The notes under the pieces are model-generated. The model was given only the letters and a program-made list of their open reading frames with translations, was not told the origin of the DNA and did not search any database. Both the position numbers and the translations under genes were made by a program. Shown here piece after piece: positions 57,348-64,000 of a stretch of DNA of 64,000 nucleotides. This stretch comes from Streptomyces pactum. GTDB taxonomy: Bacteria; Actinomycetota; Actinomycetes; Streptomycetales; Streptomycetaceae. Location of the stretch: assembly GCF_002005225.1 (NCBI RefSeq), contig NZ_CP019724.1, forward strand, positions 5,783,501 through 5,847,500. The letters run 5' to 3'. Position 1 is the first letter of the stretch. The number at the start of each line of letters is the position of its first letter.

Positions 57348-58250
57348 ATGACGACGACAGCCCAGGAGACGGCCCCGCACTCCCGGCCACGCGACGAGGG
57401 CTCGGCGGTCCGGCGGCACGAACTCGCCGCCTTCCTGCGCAGCCGCCGCGAACGCATCGCCCCCGAGCAGGTCGGGCTGCCCCGCGGCCGTCGGCGCCGT
57501 ACACCGGGGTTGCGGCGCGAGGAGGTCGCCCAGCTCTCGGCCGTCGGCGTCACCTGGTACACCTGGCTGGAGCAGGCCCGTGACATCCAGGTCTCCGTGC
57601 AGGTCCTCGACGCCCTCGCCCGCGCCCTGCTGCTCGACCCCACCGAGCGGGCCCACCTCTTCCAGTTGGCCGGAGCGGTCGACCCGACGCCCGCGACGGC
57701 CTGTCCGTCCGTCACCCCGGCGCTGCGGTCCGTGCTGGAGCAGTTCGAGCCGTACCCCGCCTGCGTGCAGAACAGCCGGTACGACATCCTCGCCCACAAC
57801 CGCACGTACGGGCTGCTGCTGTGCGACCTGGAGGCGGTGCCGCCCGAGGACCGCAACTGCATGGTCCTGAGCTTCACCCACGACGAGTGGCGCTCCTCGA
57901 TCGTCCATCTGGAGGAGACCCAGCGGGTGATGGCCGCCCGCTTCCGCGCGTCGATGGCCACTCACCTCGGCGAGCCCGCCTGGAAGATGCTCCTCAAACG
58001 GCTGAGCGCGCAGTCGCCCGATTTTCGCGAGGCCTGGGACCGGCACGAGGTCGTCGCGCACCGGGGCAAGCGCAAGGAGTTCCTCAACCGGTACGTCGGC
58101 CGGGTCCGCGTCGACCACACGGACCTGTGGCTCGGCCCCGGCGCAGGACCCCGGATGGTGACCTACGTACCGGCCGACGAGGCCTCCCGGGAACGGCTGG
58201 AGAGGCTGCACGCGATCGCTCTGGAGCGCGGGCCGACATCGCCGGGGTGA
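57348..58250 (+). CDS. XRE-family regulator with MmyB-like ligand domain
   Basis: A 300-residue paralogue of the regulator at 15.9 kb. HELAAFLRSRRERIAPEQVG and RRRTPGLRREEVAQLSAVG, then TWYTWLEQARDIQVSVQVL, form the DNA-binding part. The C-terminal ligand domain has CVQNSRYDILAHNRTYGLL and HLEETQRVMAARFRAS. ATG at 57348 is the upstream limit. Divergent from the MFS exporter. Confidence 0.9.
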   Translation: MTTTAQETAPHSRPRDEGSAVRRHELAAFLRSRRERIAPEQVGLPRGRRRRTPGLRREEVAQLSAVGVTWYTWLEQARDIQVSVQVLDALARALLLDPTERAHLFQLAGAVDPTPATACPSVTPALRSVLEQFEPYPACVQNSRYDILAHNRTYGLLLCDLEAVPPEDRNCMVLSFTHDEWRSSIVHLEETQRVMAARFRASMATHLGEPAWKMLLKRLSAQSPDFREAWDRHEVVAHRGKRKEFLNRYVGRVRVDHTDLWLGPGAGPRMVTYVPADEASRERLERLHAIALERGPTSPG

Positions 58251-58345
58251 GTGCCCGAAGTGCGGGAACCCGGAGATATGCGGAAGGTGATGTTCCCAGG
58301 GTTTCCACAGCTTGCACAAGCTTGCACAGGCGAGGACGAACAGCC

Positions 58346-59278
58346 ATGGCTGAGCAGAAATCGGCGCAGACGCTCCCGAGGCCGTTGCACGCGGCCGCGT
58401 CCGCGCTGCGGAAGGTACCGGGCGCCGGGACGGTCGGCAGGGCCGCCGAGGGCACGTTGGACAGGATCGGGGCCGTGTCGCCGCGCGGGCGGCGCGTGCT
58501 CGTGTACACGGGGGCCGGGGTGCTGGGCGTCGCCGGACTGGTGGAGTGGCCGGTGGCGGCCACCGGGGCGGCGGTGGCCTGGCTGACGCGGCCACGGCAG
58601 CAGGAGTCGCCGGAGGCGGAGACCGCGCGGGCGCTGCAGAACGGGGCGAAGCGGCCCGGCGGCGGCGAGAACGGCGGTTCGGAAAAGGCCGGTACGGCCG
58701 GGACGAGTACGGCCGGGACGAGTACGGCCGGGACGAGTACGGCCGGTACGAGTGCGGCGAGGAAGAGCCCCGCGCGGCGCGATACCGCGAAGAAGACCGC
58801 CGGGACACAGGCCGCCGCCAGGAAGAGCCCGGCGACGAAGACCGCCGCGAAGTCGGGCCCCGCCGGGACGAGTGCCGCGAAGACGAGCCGCGCGAAGAGC
58901 ACCGCCGAGAAGACGGCGGCCAAGAGCACCCCGGCGAAGAGCACGGCCGCGAAGAGCACGGCCGCGAGGAGCACGGCCAAGAAGACGGCCGCGAAGAGCA
59001 CCACGGCGAAGAGCACGGCGAAGAAGGCGGCCGCGAAGAGCACCACGGCGAGGAGCACGGCGAAGAAGGCGGCCGCGAAGAGCACCACGGCGAGGAGCAC
59101 GGCGAAGAAGGCGGCCGCGAAGAGCACCGCCAAGAAGAGCACCGCCAAGAAGAGTCCCGCAAGGAAGAGCACCGCCAAGAAGGCCACGTCCGGTCCTTCC
59201 CGCGGCGCTTCCTCCCGCGGTTCCTCCTCTCGCGCGCGCAGCGAGAAGACGGCCGCCTCCACACGAAAGGCGGGCTGA
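58346..59278 (+). CDS. Histone H1-like Lys/Ala-rich protein
   Basis: A 310-residue protein. The N-terminal ~85 residues are ordinary, with a hydrophobic stretch (VLVYTGAGVLGVAGLVEWPV) that could be a membrane anchor. The rest is disordered and basic: four TAGTS repeats, then many AKKTAAKST/KSTAKKAAAK repeats, like histone H1 tails. Such tails bind DNA or other polyanions; a nucleoid role is inference. The hydrophobic segment means a membrane link is also possible. It ends 9 bp before the P-type ATPase gene, so they are probably one operon. The preceding gap has a short CTTGCACA direct repeat. Confidence 0.85.
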   Translation: MAEQKSAQTLPRPLHAAASALRKVPGAGTVGRAAEGTLDRIGAVSPRGRRVLVYTGAGVLGVAGLVEWPVAATGAAVAWLTRPRQQESPEAETARALQNGAKRPGGGENGGSEKAGTAGTSTAGTSTAGTSTAGTSAARKSPARRDTAKKTAGTQAAARKSPATKTAAKSGPAGTSAAKTSRAKSTAEKTAAKSTPAKSTAAKSTAARSTAKKTAAKSTTAKSTAKKAAAKSTTARSTAKKAAAKSTTARSTAKKAAAKSTAKKSTAKKSPARKSTAKKATSGPSRGASSRGSSSRARSEKTAASTRKAG

Positions 59279-59287
59279 GAGACAGCG

Positions 59288-62200
59288 ATGGTCGGTGGAC
59301 TTCTGACGCGTTCCCAGGACGCCGTCACCGGATTCGTCCTCGCCGGGCCCCGGCTCCTCGGGCGCGGCACCGCGCCCGCGGTGGGCGCCGCGGCCGGCGC
59401 CGTGGCGGGCACCGCGCGGGCCGGTGTGCGCGGCGCCGACTTCGCGGCGCGCGCGGCACGGGTCGCCCGCGCCGCGCTGCCGGGCGGCACCCGCGACTGG
59501 CGGGCCGGGCCCCGGGCGCACCTCGCGCTCCGGCCGGCCGCGACGGAGAAGGTGCGCCGGGCGGGCGGCACGGAACGCGTGGCGCGGCGGGTCGCGGCGG
59601 CTCTGGCCGAGCACCCGGACGTGGCACTCGCCTACTGGGACACCGGCCTCGCCCGGCTCGTGGTGACCGCGACCGAGGAGGCACTGAGCGACCGGGTCGT
59701 GGACCGGGCCACCGAACTCGCCGAGCGGCACGGACTGACCCGTGCGGACGGACGGGGCGCCCCGGGCGACCCGGTGGAGGAGCTGTCCCACCCCGGCGAT
59801 CCGGCCTCCGTGCGGGTGGCCGCGACGGCCCTCGGGGCCGACGTGCTGGGCATCGCCGCCGCCGTGACCGGCGCGCGCCTGCGGCTGCCGCCCTCACCCC
59901 GGCTGGTCACCGCCGTGGCGACGCTGCTGCGCGAGAACCCGGCCTTCCGCGCCTGGCTGCGCGAACGCCTCGGCGCCCACGGCATGGACGTGGCCCTGGC
60001 CGCCGCCAACGCGGCCGTCCACGGCGCCGGCCAGAGCCCCACCTCACTGGTGCTCGACGGGGCGCTGCGCGTCTGCCAGCTCACGGAGGCGGTGACCCGG
60101 ACGGCGGCCTTCGAAGTCGTGCACGACCGGCTCTGCGCCCCGGGCCGGGTCAGCCTGCCCGCCGGCCCCGCCCTGCGCCCGCCGCTGCGCAGTTCCCCGG
60201 CGCAGGACTACGCCGCCCACGCCTCCACCGGCAGCGTGGCGGGCGCCGCGGCGACGCTGCTGGTCAAGCACGACGTGGCCGAGGCCGCCGAGGCGGTGCT
60301 GGCCGGTTCGCCCAAGGCCGCGCGCTACGGGCCCGCCGCGTTCCACGCCGTACTGACCGCCGCGCTGTCCCGTACCGGCGTGCTCGTCCGCGACCCCGAG
60401 CGGCTGCGGCAACTGGAGTCGGCGGCCACCGTCGTCCTGCACCCCAGCGCGTTGCGGGCGCCGGACGCGGGCGCCGACCCGTGGACCGAGGACGTCCTGG
60501 ACGCGGCGCGGCGCGCGGGCCTGCGCGTGGTGATGGTGGAGGACCCGGCGCTGGCCGACTTCACCGGCCTCGCGGACCAAGTGGTGACCGCCGGCAGGCC
60601 GTTGCGGGAGGTCGTGGACGGACTGCGGGCCGAGGGCGGCGTCGTCACCGTCGTACGTCCCCGGCCCGGCGACGACGCGTCGGTGGCGGCCGGGCTGCTG
60701 GGCGGGGACGTGGCCGTCGCGCTGGCCGACGGGGACAGCCCGGTGGCCTGGGGCGCGGACGTGCTCGCGCCGCAGGGTCTGGCCGACGTGTGGCGGTTGC
60801 TGCGGGCGGTGCCGGCGGCCCGCGCGATCGGGCGCCGGTCGCAGACGCTGGCCCGGTCCGGGGCCGCGCTGTCCGGGCTGCTGGTGGCGGTCGGCGAGGC
60901 GCGAGGCAACGGCAAGGGCGGTGGCGGGGGTTCGGCGCTGCCGGGGCTGCGGCACGCGCCCGTCGACGTGAGCGCGGCGGCGGCCCTGCTGTCCGGGACG
61001 CGCGCCGCCCTCGGCGTGGCCGTGGCCCGCGCCCCGCACCCCCGGGCGCGGGTGGCCTGGCACACCCTGGACCCCGCCGGCGTACGGGAACGACTGGCGC
61101 GGGAGGAGGAGCCGGAGCCGTCCCTCGCCGAGCAACTGACGGCCAGGGCGCGCGCGGCGGCCGACCGGGCGGGCCGCGTGCCCGTCCTCGCCCCGGTGAA
61201 GTGGACGTGGCAACTGGGACAGGCCGTGCGGGGCGAACTGGACGACCCGCTCACCCCGGTGCTGGCGGTCGGTTCGGCGGCCGAGGCGATCCTCGGCTCC
61301 GTCATGGACGCGCTGCTCGTCGTCGGCGCACTGGACCTGAACGCGCTGGTCGGCGGCTTCCAGCGGCTGCGGGCCGAGCGGGCGCTGTCCGGGCTGCTCG
61401 CGCAGCAGAAGCAGAAGGCGCGGGTCGCCGAGGAGGAGACGCACGACCCGTCGGCCGAGCCACGGGTCATGGACGCGGCCAAACTCCATCCGGGTCACAT
61501 CGTCGACCTCAAGGCGGACGACGTCGTACCGGCCGACGCCCGGCTGCTGTGGGAGGACGGCCTGGAGGTGGACGAGTCCGCGCTCACCGGCGAGTCGCTG
61601 CCGGTGGACAAGTGCGTGGACCCGGTGTCGAACGCCCCCGTGGCCGAGCGGCACTGCATGGTCTTCGAGGGCACGACCGTGGTGGCCGGCCGCGCCCAGG
61701 CCGTCGTCGTGGACACCGGCGAGCACACCGAGGCCGCCCGCGCGGTGTCGCTGGCCGCCCGCACGCCCTCGGCGGCCGGGGTGCAGGCCCGGCTCCAGGA
61801 GCTGACCCGCAAGGCGCTCCCGCTCACCCTCGCCGGCGGGGCCGCGGTGACCGGTCTCTCGCTGCTGCGCGGCACGCCGATCCGGCGGGCCGTCGCCGGC
61901 GGTGTGTCGGTGGCGGTGGCCGCGGTGCCCGAGGGGCTGCCGCTGGTGGCGACGGTGGCGCAGCTCGCGGCGGCCCGCCGGCTCAGCCGCCGCGGCGTCC
62001 TCGTGCGCACCCCGCGCACGCTGGAGGCGCTGGGCCGCATGGACACCATCTGCTTCGACAAGACCGGCACACTCACCGAGAACAGGCTGCGGCTGACGCG
62101 GGTCGCGGGCGCCGACGGCACGGTCCGCAAGGCGGGTGACCCGGACGCCGCCGACGCCGTGCGGATCGCCGCGCGGGCCTGCCCCCGCCTGAACGGCGAC

Positions 62201-63646
62201 GGCGCCCGCCCCACCCACGCCACCGACGAGGCCGTACTCGACGCCGCGGGGCCGGACCCGGAGTGGACGCAGGAGGAGGGCCTGCCCTTCGAGACCTCGC
62301 GCGGCTACGCCGCCGCCGTCGGGCGGGACGGCGACGGGGCGCCGGTGCTGGTGGTCAAGGGCGCCCCCGAGACCGTGCTGCCCGCCTGCGCCGACCTGCC
62401 GTCGCACACCTCCGAGGTGGCGCAGGGCCTGGCCCGCGACGGGCTGCGCATCATCGCGGTGGCCTCCCGCCCCCTGCGCCGGGGCGAGAAGGCGGCCGAC
62501 GTCCTCGAACAGCAGCCGGAGAAACTGGAGTTCACGGCGATGCTCGGGCTGGCCGACGTGGCCCGCGAGACGTCCCCGGCGCTGGTGCGCGGGCTGCGCG
62601 AGGCGGGCGTACGGCCCGTGGTGCTGACCGGCGACCATCCGCAGACCGCCCACGCCATCGCCGTCGACCTGGGCTGGCCCGAGGACGCGGTGGTGGTCAC
62701 CGGCGACGAACTCGCCGCCGCGGACCGCACGGCACGTTCCCGCATGCTGCGCGACGCGGACGTCGTGGCCCGGGTGGCGCCCGAGCAGAAGCTCCAGGTC
62801 GTGGAGTCGCTGCGGGACGCCGGGCGGGTCGTCGGCATGGTCGGCGACGGCGCCAACGACGCCGCGGCCATCCGCGCCGCCGACATCGGCGTCGGCATCA
62901 GCGCCCGCGGCTCGGCCGCCGCCCGCAACGCCGCCGACCTGGTCGTCACGGGCGAGGACCTGCTGGTCCTGGTGGAGGCGGTCCGGGAGGGCCGGGCGCT
63001 GTGGCACAGCGTCGCCGACGCCATCGCCATCCTGATCGGCGGCAACGCGGGCGAGGTCGGCTTCGGCATCCTCGGCACCGTTCTCGGCGGCGCCGCCCCG
63101 CTGTCCACCCGCCAGATGCTGCTGGTCAACCTGTTCACGGACCTGTTCCCCGCGATGGCGGTGGCGGTGACGGAGACGGGGGACCCCGAGCAGGAGGAGG
63201 ACGACGCGGGCACGCCGCTCGGCACGGCGGTGCTGGGCGAGCCCCTGCTCCGGCAGATCCGGCACCGGGCGATGACCACGGCCCTCGGCGCGACCGCGGC
63301 CTGGCTGCTGGGCCGCTTCACGCCGGGCACGGGGCGCCGCTCGACGACGATGGCCCTGTGCGCCGTGGTCGGCACCCAGCTCGCCCAGACCCTCGCCGAC
63401 CGCCGCGGCAGCCGCCTGGTCCAGGTCACGTCGCTGGGCTCCGCCGCCGCGCTGGTGGCCCTGGTGCAGACCCCGGGCGCCAGCCAGCTCTTCGGCTGCA
63501 CGCCGCTGGGCCCGCTCGCCTGGGCGGGCGTGGCCGCGGCGATCGTCCTGGCCCTGGCGGGACAGCGGGCGCTGCCGCGGGTGGAGGAGGCGGTGGTGAG
63601 GTACTGGCCGAAGGTGGCGGAACGGCTGCCGGCCCTCGCGCGCTGA
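59288..63646 (+). CDS. Large P-type cation ATPase
   Basis: A 1452-residue ATPase, much longer than usual because about 600 residues precede the core, with an HMA-like region near 90-155 (RVARRVAAALAEHPDVALAY). Core motifs are TGES (767-770), VAAVPEGLPLVATVAQL (PEGL at 881-884), DKTGTLTEN with phosphorylated Asp924, and MVGDGANDAAAI (from about 1184). PEGL rather than CPC in the membrane means a P2-type (Ca2+/Mg2+-like), not a P1B heavy-metal pump. Long actinobacterial relatives (CtpI-like) are known; substrate undetermined. Follows the H1-like gene by 9 bp. Confidence 0.92.
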   Translation: MVGGLLTRSQDAVTGFVLAGPRLLGRGTAPAVGAAAGAVAGTARAGVRGADFAARAARVARAALPGGTRDWRAGPRAHLALRPAATEKVRRAGGTERVARRVAAALAEHPDVALAYWDTGLARLVVTATEEALSDRVVDRATELAERHGLTRADGRGAPGDPVEELSHPGDPASVRVAATALGADVLGIAAAVTGARLRLPPSPRLVTAVATLLRENPAFRAWLRERLGAHGMDVALAAANAAVHGAGQSPTSLVLDGALRVCQLTEAVTRTAAFEVVHDRLCAPGRVSLPAGPALRPPLRSSPAQDYAAHASTGSVAGAAATLLVKHDVAEAAEAVLAGSPKAARYGPAAFHAVLTAALSRTGVLVRDPERLRQLESAATVVLHPSALRAPDAGADPWTEDVLDAARRAGLRVVMVEDPALADFTGLADQVVTAGRPLREVVDGLRAEGGVVTVVRPRPGDDASVAAGLLGGDVAVALADGDSPVAWGADVLAPQGLADVWRLLRAVPAARAIGRRSQTLARSGAALSGLLVAVGEARGNGKGGGGGSALPGLRHAPVDVSAAAALLSGTRAALGVAVARAPHPRARVAWHTLDPAGVRERLAREEEPEPSLAEQLTARARAAADRAGRVPVLAPVKWTWQLGQAVRGELDDPLTPVLAVGSAAEAILGSVMDALLVVGALDLNALVGGFQRLRAERALSGLLAQQKQKARVAEEETHDPSAEPRVMDAAKLHPGHIVDLKADDVVPADARLLWEDGLEVDESALTGESLPVDKCVDPVSNAPVAERHCMVFEGTTVVAGRAQAVVVDTGEHTEAARAVSLAARTPSAAGVQARLQELTRKALPLTLAGGAAVTGLSLLRGTPIRRAVAGGVSVAVAAVPEGLPLVATVAQLAAARRLSRRGVLVRTPRTLEALGRMDTICFDKTGTLTENRLRLTRVAGADGTVRKAGDPDAADAVRIAARACPRLNGDGARPTHATDEAVLDAAGPDPEWTQEEGLPFETSRGYAAAVGRDGDGAPVLVVKGAPETVLPACADLPSHTSEVAQGLARDGLRIIAVASRPLRRGEKAADVLEQQPEKLEFTAMLGLADVARETSPALVRGLREAGVRPVVLTGDHPQTAHAIAVDLGWPEDAVVVTGDELAAADRTARSRMLRDADVVARVAPEQKLQVVESLRDAGRVVGMVGDGANDAAAIRAADIGVGISARGSAAARNAADLVVTGEDLLVLVEAVREGRALWHSVADAIAILIGGNAGEVGFGILGTVLGGAAPLSTRQMLLVNLFTDLFPAMAVAVTETGDPEQEEDDAGTPLGTAVLGEPLLRQIRHRAMTTALGATAAWLLGRFTPGTGRRSTTMALCAVVGTQLAQTLADRRGSRLVQVTSLGSAAALVALVQTPGASQLFGCTPLGPLAWAGVAAAIVLALAGQRALPRVEEAVVRYWPKVAERLPALAR

Positions 63647-63652
63647 GCCCGG

Positions 63653-63737
63653 CGCTGGCGCCGGAGCCGCAGCCGTGGCCGGAGCCGTGGCCGGAGCCGG
63701 AGCCGCAGCCGTGGCCGGAGCCGGAGCCGTGGCCGGG
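63653..63737. repeat. CCGGAGCCG/CCGTGGCCG hexamer-type repeats
   Basis: The gap between the ATPase stop (63646) and the YHS gene stop (63749) is a run of GGAGCC, GCAGCC and GTGGCC units, including two near-copies of a longer unit. No coding role seen. Confidence 0.7.
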
Positions 63738-63748
63738 AACGCCGCCCG

Positions 63749-63982
63749 CTACCGGCCGAGCGGCACCCCGTGCTCGTCCGCGAAGGACCGTCGGCACAGA
63801 CCGTGGCAGAAGCCGTAGAGGACCCCTTGGTGCACCAGCGTGAGGGGGGAGTCGGCGAGGTCGACACTCATGCCGCAGACCGGGTCGATCAGCCGGCCCC
63901 GCGGCGGCTGTGGTGCCGGACGTGAGGCGGTGTGGTCGCGGTAGGGGCGCGAGACGAGTTCCGTGAGGTCCAGGCTGCTCAT
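63749..63982 (-). CDS. YHS-domain metal-binding protein
   Basis: A 77-residue protein with DPVCGMSVDLADSPL, the YHS/heavy-metal DPxCGM motif, and LYGFCHGLCRRSFADEHG at the C-terminus; the cysteines could bind metal. Small YHS proteins are found with copper and other metal transporters. The convergent P-type ATPase is next door but of P2 type, so a functional link is uncertain. ATG at 63982; upstream is the window edge. Confidence 0.85.
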   Translation of the reverse strand: MSSLDLTELVSRPYRDHTASRPAPQPPRGRLIDPVCGMSVDLADSPLTLVHQGVLYGFCHGLCRRSFADEHGVPLGR

Positions 63983-64000
63983 CGCCTTGCCGTGGATCCC

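Noticed and set aside
58680..59200. Regular short repeats that could suggest a CRISPR array
   Set aside because: They are in-frame codon repeats of a Lys/Ala-rich protein, without unique spacers.
58546..62139. 1197-codon rightward open frame
   Set aside because: A shifted frame of the H1-like and ATPase genes; repeats of E/R/G reflect the Lys/Ala codons read off-frame.
59288..63646. Heavy-metal (P1B) pump assignment from the nearby YHS protein
   Set aside because: The membrane motif is PEGL, not CPC; the core fits P2-type pumps.

Overview
The window is a high-GC (about 72% by eye) stretch of a Streptomyces chromosome. Gene content and order closely resemble the S. coelicolor region around hrcA, era, phoH, leuA, recO and glyS (recalled, not searched). 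Most of it is conserved housekeeping sequence. No rRNA, tRNA or CRISPR array was recognised.

Layout. 1-15 kb: DUF3097 gene (cut by the edge), a metallo-beta-lactamase-fold hydrolase, hrcA-dnaJ behind a CIRCE operator, a nitronate monooxygenase-like gene overlapping rsmE, a lipoprotein, a tricorn protease, HIT protein, RNase Z, an adenosine/adenine deaminase and a PfkB kinase. 14.5-22.7 kb, leftward: era, a degenerate cytidine deaminase, an inserted-looking XRE/MFS pair, then MmcQ/YjbR, CBS-domain membrane protein, ybeY and phoH with overlapping ends. PhoH is interrupted by a 360-residue intein with the class 3 (WCT) residues and a LAGLIDADG endonuclease. 22.9-29.3 kb: GH1 glucosidase, the M4 peptidase/emfourin inhibitor pair, leuA with a Leu-rich leader peptide, TerB-like and GNAT genes.

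29.5-36.3 kb: a compact rightward operon of poorly understood genes: a SAM methyltransferase-like protein, a 614-residue protein, a ParA/MinD-like ATPase whose P-loop lysine is replaced by arginine, two more unknowns, and a membrane-anchored coiled-coil protein. This is the best candidate for an undescribed system. 36.4-40.5 kb: MMPL transporter, sensor kinase and response regulator.

40.5-44.1 kb is mobile DNA placed exactly between the converging stop codons of the response regulator and an exported peptidase. A TetR/quinone-oxidoreductase segment with short terminal inverted repeats, and a 1442-bp IS4-family element, are separated and flanked by copies of CTAG. The IS4 transposase is frameshifted, and an IS982-like remnant lies beside it. 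44.1-48.5 kb holds the peptidase, a cupin, a non-coding zone with a 73-bp perfect palindrome inside a larger inverted duplication, and an XRE/DUF397 cluster with two small divergent genes.

48.5-64 kb: recO and uppS; the zinc operon znuA-znuC-znuB-zur with a candidate Zur box; glyS; a LysE-type exporter; a second MFS/XRE divergent pair; a histone-H1-like protein next to a large P-type ATPase; and a small YHS-domain protein. Several intergenic gaps carry short tandem repeats (105 bp x2, 21 bp x3, 35-bp spaced pair, a hexamer-rich array).
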